9,277 nucleotides of DNA from Deltaproteobacteria bacterium (GTDB lineage Bacteria; Desulfobacterota_B; Binatia; UBA9968), in NCBI GenBank assembly GCA_016193385.1, contig JACPSF010000125.1, positions 29,069-38,345 on the forward strand, written 5' to 3'. Shown here piece after piece: positions 1-7,855 of the stretch; positions within the stretch are counted from its first letter, which is position 1, and the number at the start of each line of letters is the position of its first letter. Below the pieces are notes generated by a model. That model did no database searches. It was not told where the DNA came from and saw only the letters and a program-made list of their open reading frames with translations. Position numbers and translations under genes: made by a program.

Positions 1-237
1 GAAGTCGACCGCGACGAGAGGCTCGTAGATGTGTTGCCAGATTCCGTAGGTTGGGCTCGCGCTATGGGCGTAGGGGTTGAGGCTATCCGCGGCGATGCTT
101 TGAAGGATCGTAATCCGGTCCTTGGAAGCGGCCCAGCCGATTCTCGCCAGGGCAGGAGCCGCGAGCGCCCCTAACCCAGCGGCTGTGCTCTGTTTCAAAA
201 ACTCTCTGCGACTAATGCCCGATTGTTTCGCTCGCAT
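1..237 (-). CDS. ABC transporter solute-binding protein, family 5 (peptide/nickel type), N-terminal part only
   Basis: The minus strand from 237 to 1 is open for 79 codons and runs off the window edge, so only the N-terminus is visible. It begins MRAKQSGISRREFLKQS, a textbook twin-arginine (Tat) signal with R10-R11 and F13-L14, followed by an Ala/Gly/Leu-rich stretch to about residue 31 and possible cleavage after ALA (31) or WAA (37). After the signal, ITILQS, then LNPYAHSASPTYG and HIYEPLV, match the opening of family 5 extracytoplasmic binding proteins (DppA/OppA/GsiB type), in which 'LDP... YEPL' is typical. A Shine-Dalgarno AAGGAGG ends 4 nt before the ATG, which fixes the start. It would deliver peptide-like ligand in the periplasm to the DppB/DppC-like permeases encoded upstream on the same strand. 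It is separated from them by 519 non-coding nt and probably has its own promoter. The full length should be about 500-540 residues. The ligand cannot be inferred from this fragment. Confidence 0.87.
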   Translation of the reverse strand, partial: MRAKQSGISRREFLKQSTAAGLGALAAPALARIGWAASKDRITILQSIAADSLNPYAHSASPTYGIWQHIYEPLVAVDF

Positions 238-331
238 AAAGCCTCCTTGCGGCGATTTTTCTCGACTCCGATTAGGCCCCCTAGGACCGACAGACACTCC
301 ATCCGGATACTGGAGGAAAATTTCCGCTTGA

Positions 332-359
332 CTGTTAGCATGGGCCGGGAAAAAGTCAA
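332..359 (-). promoter_or_regulatory. Candidate sigma-70 promoter for the family 5 binding-protein gene
   Basis: On the minus strand TTGACT (359-354; 5 of 6 to the -35 consensus) is followed after 16 nt by TAACAG (337-332; only 3 of 6 to the -10 consensus). A TG one base before the -10 makes it an extended -10. It would give a leader of roughly 90 nt before the ATG at 237. The weak -10 keeps confidence low. A promoter somewhere here is plausible because the gene lies 519 nt from the preceding gene. Confidence 0.28.
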
Positions 360-401
360 TAGGGGAAGGGGTCCTACTGCGAAAATTGTGGCTGCCAGTA
401 G

Positions 402-543
402 AAGCGCAGGGGACCTGCCCCTCAGCAGGAGCCGATAGGCCTGTGCTCTTCTGCCCCCAACCACTTAACCTGTTCTGCCCGTTGCCTCTGAGTTCCTTCA
501 GTTCCGGACGTCTCCTTGTCTTCGGGACAGGTCCCCTGCGCTT
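402..543. repeat. 142-bp inverted-repeat element (REP/BIME-like or small MITE)
   Basis: Positions 402-421 and 524-543 are reverse complements over 20 bp with one mismatch; the outer 16 bp (402-417 / 528-543) are perfect. The right arm reads GGGACAGGTCCCCTGCGCTT. Each arm also folds on itself: AGGGG/CCCCT around ACCTG at 408-422, and GGGAC/GTCCC around AG at 524-535. Two oppositely oriented, individually palindromic units in an intergenic space are how REP pairs (BIMEs) and RAYT-mobilised repeats look. I recall similar GGGACAGGTCCC-type repeats from environmental bacterial genomes, but cannot check that here. The 102 nt between the arms contain no gene I can recognise, and no clear target-site duplication was seen. 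The assignment to a repeat class is inference; the inverted arms are directly visible. Confidence 0.6.
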
Positions 544-756
544 GGGAGTTTCGTAGGGTCTCTGAGGGGAGGAAGCCTGAAGGGCTGAGGCACAGGGACG
601 AGGAGGTTGAGGGCAGGCCCTGTCAGACGGAGAGCCCAGTTGATGGGGTCGGGAGGGTGGCCTTCGAGCCACAGGTCTATTGACTCAGGCCGGAAGGCTT
701 TCTCCCCGAGGAAAGACCACACTTTTCAACGAGGAGCCTAAGGAAGGGCGTTCCGT

Positions 757-1593
757 CTAGCGTTCCCGGCTCAGCTTCGGGTCCATGATGTCGCGCAGGC
801 CGTCCCCGAGCAGGTTGATCCCGAGCACCGTGATGAAGATCGCCGTTCCCGGAAAGATCGTGAGCCAGGGAGCGCGGTACATGTAGGTGCGTCCGTCACT
901 CAGCATCGAGCCCCAGGTCGGGACGCTGGGAGAAACGCCCAGGCCCAAAAAGCTCAGGCTCGCCTCCGCAATGATCACAATGGCCATTCCGAATGTCGCA
1001 ATGACCATCACGCTGGGCAGGGTGTTCGGCAGGACGTGTCGCAAGATAATGTAAATGTCTTTTCCTCCCAAGGCGCGGGCCGCCAGGACGAACTCGCGCT
1101 CTCTGAGGGAAAGGACCTCGCCCCGGACCACCCGGCAATACTGCACCCAGCGGCTGAGCACCAGCGCCAGGATGAGGTTCTCGACCCCCTGTCCCAGAAA
1201 AGCCATGACGGCAATGGCCAAGAGCAAGAATGGAAAGGCGAGAAAGATTTCCGTGGTCTTATTGATCACTTCGTCGGTCAGCTCTCCAAAATAGCCCGCG
1301 ATCGCTCCCAGCAGGCAGCCCACGATGCCGGCCAAGACGACCGTGGCAGCCCCCACGAGTAGCGAGATCCTCGATCCGTAGATGATTCGGCTCAGCAGGT
1401 CCCGCCCCAGATTGTCCGTCCCGAGAAGGTAGCGGCTCGCCGGTCCGGTGATCGAGGGAGGTTGCAATCGATCCCTGAGACTCTGCTCCTGCGGGTCGAA
1501 GGGGGCAAGCAGCGGAGCGGCGAGTCCGCAGACGACCAGGACGACGAGGATCGAGCCGCCGACCAGAACCTTGACGTACCTTCGCCAGCGCAT
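757..1593 (-). CDS. ABC transporter permease, DppC/OppC type
   Basis: This 278-residue inner-membrane permease pairs with a DppB-type partner to form the pore of a peptide/opine/nickel-class importer. Visible family marks are an N-terminal membrane segment (about 10-30), the LLGTDNLGRDLLSRIIYGSR block at 56-75 that is diagnostic for DppC/OppC, and the cytoplasmic EAA loop at about 161-180 (AARALGG...RHVLPN) that docks on the ATPase. FLGLG (205-209), PTWGSML (215-221) and the C-terminal DPKL (271-274) follow. The frame stays open upstream to 1866, but that extension lies inside the dppB-like gene and is not protein-like. The ATG at 1593 gives the normal family length, has a CGAGGA site 10 nt upstream and overlaps the dppB-like stop as TGATG, implying translational coupling. 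No ATPase follows; the next gene downstream is the binding protein, after a 519-nt gap. Family certain, ligand unknown. Confidence 0.95.
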   Translation of the reverse strand: MRWRRYVKVLVGGSILVVLVVCGLAAPLLAPFDPQEQSLRDRLQPPSITGPASRYLLGTDNLGRDLLSRIIYGSRISLLVGAATVVLAGIVGCLLGAIAGYFGELTDEVINKTTEIFLAFPFLLLAIAVMAFLGQGVENLILALVLSRWVQYCRVVRGEVLSLREREFVLAARALGGKDIYIILRHVLPNTLPSVMVIATFGMAIVIIAEASLSFLGLGVSPSVPTWGSMLSDGRTYMYRAPWLTIFPGTAIFITVLGINLLGDGLRDIMDPKLSRER

Positions 1594-2585
1594 CAGAGTT
1601 TTATCCTCGGATCGATCGCCGTATAGAGGAGGTCGACCAAAAGGTTGATCAGAAAGTACATAATCGCAAAAAAGAAGACGACACCCTGAACCAGCTTGTA
1701 ATCTCGGGTTGAGATCGCCTGGATGAGAAGACTGCCGATCCCCGGCCAGGAAAAAACGGTTTCCGTGATCACCGATCCGCTGAGCAAGGCGCCTAATTGG
1801 AGCCCAATGATCGTAATGATCGTAATGAGCGCGTTGCGCAGCGTGTGCTTCCATACGACCGACCATTCGCTGAGTCCCTTGGCCCGTGCCGTCGTGATGT
1901 AATCCTGGCGGATGACCTCGAGCACGCTGGAGCGAGCGACGCGCGTGACGATCGCGGCCAGGCTTGTCCCCAGAGTAACGGCAGGCATGAGCATATGTTT
2001 GGAGGCGCTCCAGAAAGCAGCCAAATTCCCGCTCAGGAGGCTATCCACTAAGTAGAGACGGGTGATGGGCTGGATTTCGATCCCGTATTCGATCCGGCCC
2101 GCGACCGGCAACAGGTTGAGCTGCCCACCGAGAAAAAAAATCAGCATGATCCCGAGCCAGAAATTCGGCAGGGAGATCCCAATCAGGGCGACCGTCATGC
2201 CCGAATGGTCCCAAAAGGAATTGTGTTTGATCGCCGAGTAGACGCCGATGGGCAGAGAGATGAGAATGGCCACGAAGAGGCTCGCGAAAGCAAGTTCGAC
2301 GGTGGCCGGGAGCCGCTCGAAGAGGAGGCTAGAGACCGGCTCCCCATACCTCAGCGACATGCCGAAATCTCCCTTCACGCCGTGGCGGAGAAATTCCCAG
2401 TACTGGACCACCAGGGGCTGGTCGAGGCCCCACTCCCTGCGGGTCTTTTCGATCTCCGCCTGCGTCGCGGCGTCGCCGAGGAGGAGATTGACGGGATCAC
2501 CGGGGGCCAGATGCATGAGGAAAAAAACGATGAAAGAGACCCCCAGGAGAACCGGAATTGCGCCAATGAACCTACGCCGCAGCAT
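1593..2585 (-). CDS. ABC transporter permease, DppB/OppB type
   Basis: A 330-residue inner-membrane permease, the usual length for DppB/OppB/GsiC proteins. The first membrane segment (about 8-26) runs into APGDP (27-31), a signature of this permease class. The soluble periplasmic loop with GLDQPLVVQYW and GDFGMSLRYGEPV (about 53-84) is also typical. The EAA loop at about 232-253 (TARAKGLSEWSVVWKHTLRNAL) contacts the ATP-binding subunit, ETVFSWPGIG (275-284) follows, and the protein ends YTAIDPRIKL. It starts 11 nt after the aminotransferase stop without a clear Shine-Dalgarno, so translation is probably coupled to that gene. It overlaps the dppC-like start (TGATG). It is one half of the pore for the substrate captured by the family 5 binding protein at the window's left edge. 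The specificity (dipeptide, opine, glutathione or other) cannot be told from the permease. Confidence 0.95.
   Translation of the reverse strand: MLRRRFIGAIPVLLGVSFIVFFLMHLAPGDPVNLLLGDAATQAEIEKTRREWGLDQPLVVQYWEFLRHGVKGDFGMSLRYGEPVSSLLFERLPATVELAFASLFVAILISLPIGVYSAIKHNSFWDHSGMTVALIGISLPNFWLGIMLIFFLGGQLNLLPVAGRIEYGIEIQPITRLYLVDSLLSGNLAAFWSASKHMLMPAVTLGTSLAAIVTRVARSSVLEVIRQDYITTARAKGLSEWSVVWKHTLRNALITIITIIGLQLGALLSGSVITETVFSWPGIGSLLIQAISTRDYKLVQGVVFFFAIMYFLINLLVDLLYTAIDPRIKL
1604..1609 (-). promoter_or_regulatory. Ribosome binding site deciding the dppC-like start
   Basis: CGAGGA on the minus strand (1609-1604) lies within the end of the dppB-like gene, 10 nt before the ATG at 1593. It supports that start over the much longer open frame reaching 1866. 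Confidence 0.55.
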
Positions 2586-2596
2586 GGTGTGCGGGC

Positions 2597-3880
<1,284 letters not shown>

Positions 3881-3897
3881 CTCAATATTCCTTCTAT

Positions 3898-5514
3898 CTA
3901 TGGATTCCGCCGCGGCGCTCCCCGGGCGGCCTTCTTTCCGGGACCGTACAGGACCCTTCCGGGCCGCGCGCCGGTATGGTTTCCCTGGTCGATGACCACG
4001 GCGCCATTCACCAAAACGTACTCGACCCCTTGGGGATACTGCTTGGGGTTTTCATAGGTGGCGGTATCCACCACTGTGTCGGGATCCAGCACCACGATGT
4101 CGGCCCAATAGCCTTCACGCAGAAGACCCCGGTCTCTCAGTCCCAGCACCTGGGCCGGAAGGGAAGTCATCTTGCGGATCGCCTCTTCGAGGGCGAGGAC
4201 CTTCTCCTCCCGCGTGTATTTCCCCAGGACCCGAACGTTGGTGCCGAAGCTTCGCGGATGGGGCTTGCCGGGGAAATTCACATTGAGCGCGCTGCCGTCC
4301 GAGCCCACCGAGACCCAAGGCACCCGCATGACGGTCTTGACGTCTTCCTCGGACATCGTGTGATGGACGCCGTAGATGAAGATCCCCTCCTCGAAGATGA
4401 GGTCGAAGCAGGTGCCGACCGGATCCTTTCCCCGTATCCGGGCGATCTCGGCAATGGTCTTGCCCTCGAACGGCTTGAGGGCCGGCGTGTCGAAGCGGGA
4501 GGCGACGACACCCTCCCAGCCGCCGTGTTCGTTGATGTACTGCTCGAATTCGGGATCCCCAATGATTCTCTCGCGGAAGGCCTGGTTCTTAAATTGCGCG
4601 ATCATCTCGCTCACCGGCGCGTCCTGCACCCAGCGCGGGAAGAGACGCCGCCAGGGATGCTGCATCGCGGTATAGGGATACTGGTTTGCGGTGATCTCCA
4701 GGCCTTCGCGGCGGGCCTCCTCGATCCGGGCGACGACTTCACGCACACGGCCCCAGTTGCTCTTGGCCCGCATCTTGAGGTGATAGATGTGGACCGGAAT
4801 GTCGGCTTCCCGCGCCACGCGGATGGCCTTGTCCAACTCTTCCATGATGTCGAAGCCTTCGCTACCGAGATGGACCCCGTAGTAGCCGCCGTAGGCCTTC
4901 ACGACCCTGGCCATCTCGACGACCTCAACCGGATTTTCCGGCCCTTTGGCGTGCCAGGCCGCCGTTAGCCCCAGCGCCCCTTCTTCCATCGCCTGCGCCA
5001 CCATCCGGTTCATTTTTTCCTGCTCATCCCGGCTGGCGGGGCGCTCTTTGAAGCCGACGACGATCCTTTTGACCTGCTGCGGTGAAACCCCGGAGCCCAC
5101 GTTGATGGAGATTCCGCCTCGCATCACCTTCTCGAAATAACCTGTAAAGTTGGTCCAGTCGGCCTCGATGCCGTCGCGCCGGCGGTGCTCCGAGACGTAT
5201 TCTTCCAAAACCGGGCCCTGAAGCGGCGCCACGGTCTGGCTCTCGCCGATGATATCCAGCGTCACTCCCTGGCGGACTTTGCTCTCGGCATTGCCGTCGG
5301 CGACCAGCGGTTGGTCGCTGTGGGTGTGCATGTCGATGTAGCCGGGAGTGACCACTCGCCCTTTGGCCGCGATGGCGCGTTTTCCCGATGCCGGGTTGAT
5401 CCTTCCGATCCTGGCGATCTTTCCGCCTTTTACCGCGACATCGCCATAGAACCACGGATTTCCTGTCCCGTCGATCAGCCTGCCGCCGTGGATCACGACA
5501 TCGTAAAGTGCCAT
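3898..5514 (-). CDS. N-acyl-D-amino-acid deacylase (D-aminoacylase)-like amidohydrolase
   Basis: A 538-residue metal-dependent hydrolase of the amidohydrolase superfamily, D-aminoacylase branch, which cleaves the N-acyl amide of N-acyl-D-amino acids. The N-terminal beta domain (YDVVIHGGRLIDGTGNPWF, 4-22) returns near the C-terminus (ADIVVLDPDTV, 471-481), flanking the TIM barrel. Metal-site motifs are DMHTHSD (61-67, H63 and H65), IGES (89-92, E91), GVHLGSEG (213-220, H215), VHIYHLK (241-247, H245) and VGSDG (403-407, D406, the catalytic Asp). Classical D-aminoacylase has a metal-bridging Cys in GNCG where this protein has GES. No export signal is seen with the chosen start. The frame is open to 5646, but the ATG at 5514 has GGGAGG 4 nt upstream and begins right at the conserved domain, and a promoter candidate falls inside the longer version. 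First gene of the minus-strand operon. The family is sure; the true acyl substrate is not. Confidence 0.92.
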   Translation of the reverse strand: MALYDVVIHGGRLIDGTGNPWFYGDVAVKGGKIARIGRINPASGKRAIAAKGRVVTPGYIDMHTHSDQPLVADGNAESKVRQGVTLDIIGESQTVAPLQGPVLEEYVSEHRRRDGIEADWTNFTGYFEKVMRGGISINVGSGVSPQQVKRIVVGFKERPASRDEQEKMNRMVAQAMEEGALGLTAAWHAKGPENPVEVVEMARVVKAYGGYYGVHLGSEGFDIMEELDKAIRVAREADIPVHIYHLKMRAKSNWGRVREVVARIEEARREGLEITANQYPYTAMQHPWRRLFPRWVQDAPVSEMIAQFKNQAFRERIIGDPEFEQYINEHGGWEGVVASRFDTPALKPFEGKTIAEIARIRGKDPVGTCFDLIFEEGIFIYGVHHTMSEEDVKTVMRVPWVSVGSDGSALNVNFPGKPHPRSFGTNVRVLGKYTREEKVLALEEAIRKMTSLPAQVLGLRDRGLLREGYWADIVVLDPDTVVDTATYENPKQYPQGVEYVLVNGAVVIDQGNHTGARPGRVLYGPGKKAARGAPRRNP

Positions 5515-5518
5515 AAAA

Positions 5519-5524
5519 CCTCCC
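5519..5524 (-). promoter_or_regulatory. Ribosome binding site deciding the amidohydrolase start
   Basis: GGGAGG on the minus strand (5524-5519) followed by TTTT and ATG at 5514. The same arrangement (AAGGAGG then four bases) precedes the binding-protein gene at 237. It rules for the short 538-residue product rather than the version starting at 5646. Confidence 0.7.
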
Positions 5525-5536
5525 GTATGTTTCAGG

Positions 5537-5565
5537 CCTATACCACTCTTACCCCCTATGGACAA
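5537..5565 (-). promoter_or_regulatory. Candidate sigma-70 promoter of the deacylase-aminotransferase-permease operon
   Basis: On the minus strand TTGTCC (5565-5560; 4 of 6) is followed by exactly 17 nt and TATAGG (5542-5537; 4 of 6), with TGG directly before the -10 giving an extended -10. Transcription would begin near 5530, leaving a leader of about 15 nt that still contains the GGGAGG ribosome site before the ATG at 5514. Spacing, extended -10 and position agree; the hexamers are only moderate. Confidence 0.42.
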
Positions 5566-6088
5566 GGTTGGCGCAGCCTCGCTTGCCTTGTGTAACTTGT
5601 GCGATGCCATCGTCTCAATTTGCATCGAGGGGGACGAAAAATTCAACCGTTGGAGCTAGCGTCTGGCCGAAAAGCGGATTCATCAGGGGCAACCTGTCAT
5701 GTGTATCACGATCAAGAAAATGAGGCCGGTTCGTTCCCGGATTCAGCAAGTGGAGGTTGAGCGGGCGGCCTGAGGCGGAGCGGAAACCGATCGTGTTCGT
5801 GGTGAGAGAAAAAGCTGCTTGATACGGGACGGCGTCATCGAGCGGCATAGTATAGAGGAACGGTCGAGAAGAGAGGGAGGGCATGCGTTACTGCACTGCG
5901 CGCTGTTCTTGACCCTGAGCCCTCCATGCTCCTTGGCTTCGTGCATGATCTTGCACGGGGCCCGGATTAAGAATAAGGGATGTGAGTGGACGCCAGACGT
6001 GCTGGACATCGCCGAGCTGCTGGAGGGAACGGCTAACGGGGCACGGGTGCGGAGCACGCAAACTGAAAGCGGAACAAGGAGAAAGACA
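5566..6088. other. Divergent intergenic region between deacylase operon and solute-binding protein gene
   Basis: About 520 nt with no gene I can recognise. A minus-strand frame (5884-5615) and a plus-strand frame continuous with the binding protein (from 5819) are open, but neither has a family signature. The plus-strand extension also precedes a clear signal peptide, so it cannot be translated as a fusion. A near-palindrome GTGCATGATCTTGCAC lies at 5941-5956. No convincing -35/-10 pair for the plus-strand gene could be picked: TTGACC at 5909 and TTGCAC at 5951 have poor -10 partners. The region must carry the regulation of both directions or be a relic of a lost gene. Confidence 0.5.
5941..5956. 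promoter_or_regulatory. Near-palindromic GTGCATGATCTTGCAC, possible operator
   Basis: The arms GTGCA and TGCAC are perfect inverted repeats around TGATCT; 14 of 16 bases are symmetric around a central GATC. It lies 133 nt upstream of the binding-protein start at 6089 and between two divergent transcription units, a usual place for a regulator site. No regulator gene is in the window to match it. Confidence 0.22.
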
Positions 6089-7111
6089 ATGAAACGGCTG
6101 GGCTTCTTGGTGTGTCTCTTAGTGATATCGTTCTTCACCCGGGCTGAACCGCTGCTGGCCGCTTCTCTAGGGGAGCTAGTGGTTGCGGCTAAAAAAGAGG
6201 GGGCTATTGAGTTCTATGCCCCGTCAACGCTGACCCCACAGGGCGCTCAAAGCCTACGCGAGGCGTTCAACAAGAAGTACAGTCTTAATATCAGGCTTAA
6301 TTATCACCCTTCTGGTGCTATGACTAAGGACATTGTCAAGGTGATAGCTCAGGCCGCTGCTGGGGTGCCTCCCGAGTGGGACCTGATGGTCCTCCATGAT
6401 GCTGCTCACGCAACATTGTGGCTCAGGAAGATGCATAAGCCATTCGACTACACGACGGTAGGCCTGGATCCTCGGTCGGTTCAGTATGATAGTGGGACGG
6501 TCATCTTAGCCAGTCAGTTCGCTCTTCCGGCATACAACAAAAAGACCTTGCCACCGGAGGACGTGCCCAAAAAGTGGGAGGATCTTTTGGATCCCAAGTG
6601 GAGGGGGGGTAAGCTGGGCGCGAGCAGTGCGACCCATCACTTAGCCCGGCTGGCGACTGCGTGGGGGGAGAAGAAAGCCACTGAATTCGTGAAGGCCCTC
6701 GCTAAGCAGGGGCCAATCCTGGGGCCTCTTGGGACGGTTTATAGCCGTCTCCAGTTGGGCGAGATCCTCCTCGTCGTGAGCATGCCCGACGACTTTATCC
6801 ATAGAGCGAAGGTTACCGGTGCGCCCATCGTCTTTGCTGAAGGAATCGAGCCTGTGATTTCACCCGCTTACAATGCCGGCGTGCTCAAGGGTGCCATTCA
6901 TCCCAACGTGGGGCATCTTTTCGCTGTCTTCCTTACTACTGCTGAGGCTCAGGAGATCTGGGAAAAGTACGGGGGTCAGACGTCGGCGTTTGTTCCAGGG
7001 ACAACGGCCTACAAGTACGCCCAGGGCAAAAAGGTTTTGTACATGACCCAAGACCAAGCCGAGATGGTGGATAGGCTCACCTTTGAGTACGGGAAGATTC
7101 TCGGCTTTTAG
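6089..7111 (+). CDS. Exported ABC-type solute-binding protein (family 1 / iron(III)-binding-like), orphan
   Basis: A 340-residue extracytoplasmic binding protein. It opens with a Sec signal peptide (K2-R3, hydrophobic 4-16, likely cleavage near residues 24-26 at LLAAS), then LGELVVAAKKEGAIEFYAPS, the usual first strand of SBP family 1/FbpA-like proteins ('...AAKKEG-v-vY-s'). EEDLLDPKW-type wording is present as VPKKWEDLLDPKWRGG, very common in this family, and PVISPAYNAGVLKGAIHPNVGHLF and LTTAEAQEIW occur near the C-terminus. The start is set by AAGGAG 7 nt before ATG at 6089; the frame is open upstream to 5819 but the signal peptide makes 6089 clear. No permease or ATPase is adjacent, so it must serve a transporter encoded elsewhere or act as a sensor. 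It lies 220 nt before the ThDP enzyme pair. By-hand counts give about 50-55% GC in two sampled 60-nt lines versus 62-70% in two amidohydrolase lines. Ligand unknown. Confidence 0.88.
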   Translation: MKRLGFLVCLLVISFFTRAEPLLAASLGELVVAAKKEGAIEFYAPSTLTPQGAQSLREAFNKKYSLNIRLNYHPSGAMTKDIVKVIAQAAAGVPPEWDLMVLHDAAHATLWLRKMHKPFDYTTVGLDPRSVQYDSGTVILASQFALPAYNKKTLPPEDVPKKWEDLLDPKWRGGKLGASSATHHLARLATAWGEKKATEFVKALAKQGPILGPLGTVYSRLQLGEILLVVSMPDDFIHRAKVTGAPIVFAEGIEPVISPAYNAGVLKGAIHPNVGHLFAVFLTTAEAQEIWEKYGGQTSAFVPGTTAYKYAQGKKVLYMTQDQAEMVDRLTFEYGKILGF

Positions 7112-7271
7112 CAGGCCGAGAGCCCCTCGCCATGCTAACGGAGATTATCTCTTGGAAGCAGGGTCGGTCGAAGCCATCGGGTAGGTCAGAAGGAAAGGAA
7201 GGGGAAAAGGGTCGGGACTCGTTTCACGTACGGCGGAGGTAGCGGAGCGATGAAAGGCAGCTAAGTTGGAC

Positions 7272-7301
7272 TTGTCAAAAGATACGAAGGTCGCATAAGA
7301 T
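7272..7301 (+). promoter_or_regulatory. Candidate sigma-70 promoter for the ThDP decarboxylase pair
   Basis: TTGTCA (7272-7277; 5 of 6 to -35) is followed by CATAAG (7294-7299, 16-nt spacer) or TAAGAT (7296-7301, 18-nt spacer), each 4 of 6 to -10. Transcription would start near 7307, leaving about 25 nt before the ATG at 7332 with an AGAGG ribosome site 7 nt upstream. It suggests that the ThDP pair can be transcribed apart from the binding protein. Confidence 0.42.
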
Positions 7302-7331
7302 ACCCGCAACCAACGTCAAGAGAGGCACTTT

Positions 7332-7853
7332 ATGAGTAGCGTCCAGATCGACGATTCTGTTAGAGCAACCGACATCATCAGGGAGCTAAAGCGTGCCGGC
7401 ATCCGCTTTATCGTCGCCGTGCCGGATCGCGTGACGAGCGAGCGGCTGCTGAAGCCCATGTTGGGTGATCCGGACTTCAGGGTCGTGCAGGTGTGCAAGG
7501 AGGATGAGGGGGTTTCGATCTGCAGCGCACTTCATTGCACGGGCCATCGCGCTCTTCTTTTGATTCAGTACACCGGACTTTTGGATTCCATCAACGCGTT
7601 GCGTGCCGTGGCCGTAGAGGGGCAAAACCCCGTCTGCATGATGGTTGGACTTCTGGGAAAGGAACCGGACGTCCCGCCCACAGGGTCCAGACGTTACGGT
7701 CTTCGGATCGTGGAGCCGATCCTGGATGCAATGGGCATTGAACACGATCTTATCGAATGCTTTGGGGACGCGGCCAAGATCGCGCCGGCGATCGAGAATG
7801 CGTATGCGCGCTCGCAGCCGGTTGCGCTGCTGGTCGGAAGGGAGCCTGTCTAG
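7332..7853 (+). CDS. ThDP-dependent decarboxylase, N-terminal (PYR) subunit, ComD/phosphonopyruvate decarboxylase-like
   Basis: A 173-residue protein with only the pyrimidine-binding domain of a ThDP enzyme. RFIVAVPDRVTSERLLKPM (25-43) resembles the start of sulfopyruvate decarboxylase alpha (ComD) and phosphonopyruvate decarboxylase ('f--gvPds-l---l'). KEDEGVSICSAL (56-67) holds the acidic motif in which E57 would be the Glu that activates the cofactor's aminopyrimidine. GHRALLLIQYTGLLDSINAL (71-90) matches the 'gk--vvlmQnSGlgN-iNaL' block. The protein stops where a single-chain enzyme would continue into its PP domain, and that domain is the next gene, 2 nt downstream. The two should form a heteromeric alpha-beta decarboxylase acting on a 2-oxo acid in the cytoplasm. 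ComD/ComE act on sulfopyruvate in coenzyme M synthesis; no coM or phosphonate genes are near, so the substrate is open. Confidence 0.85.
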   Translation: MSSVQIDDSVRATDIIRELKRAGIRFIVAVPDRVTSERLLKPMLGDPDFRVVQVCKEDEGVSICSALHCTGHRALLLIQYTGLLDSINALRAVAVEGQNPVCMMVGLLGKEPDVPPTGSRRYGLRIVEPILDAMGIEHDLIECFGDAAKIAPAIENAYARSQPVALLVGREPV

Positions 7854-7855
7854 CC

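Larger units (their letters stand above)
238..756. other. 519-nt intergenic region between dppC-like and binding-protein genes
   Basis: There is no convincing gene here. The short open frames on both strands lack family resemblance and a plausible ribosome site, and they run through the inverted-repeat element. The region holds the binding-protein leader (238-331), a weak minus-strand promoter candidate (332-359) and a 142-bp inverted-repeat element (402-543). From 544 to 756 I see nothing definite: a short hairpin near 698-715 (CTTTC/GAAAG) lies after the dppC-like stop but has no T-tract, so it is not a clear terminator. A gap this long is unusual inside a transporter operon whose other genes touch or nearly touch. 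Confidence 0.6.

Noticed and set aside
498..722. 74-residue minus-strand open frame between the permease and binding-protein genes
   Set aside because: It runs through an inverted-repeat arm, has no ribosome site that I can see and no family resemblance.
1594..1866. Upstream extension of the dppC-like frame (369 residues in total)
   Set aside because: It lies wholly inside the dppB-like gene, reads as low-information His/Arg/Asp-rich protein, and the ATG at 1593 has a ribosome site, coupled overlap and correct family length.
3976..4968. 330-residue plus-strand open frame
   Set aside because: Antisense shadow of the amidohydrolase gene; it has no motif of its own.
5515..5646. 44-residue N-terminal extension of the amidohydrolase
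   Set aside because: The conserved domain begins at the ATG at 5514, which has GGGAGG upstream; the extension has no signal peptide or family match, and a promoter candidate lies within it.
5675..5776. Short plus-strand frame starting MCITIKK near 5700, which briefly recalls HypC/CooT-type starts
   Set aside because: It ends after about 24 codons and the following residues do not match these families.
5819..6088. 90-residue N-terminal extension of the binding protein
   Set aside because: It would bury the signal peptide that starts at 6089, and AAGGAG stands right before that ATG.
7100..7120. Hairpin CTCGGC/GCCGAG spanning the stop codon of the solute-binding protein gene
   Set aside because: The stem is only 6 bp with a 9-nt loop, it overlaps the coding end and has no T-tract, so it is not a supportable terminator.
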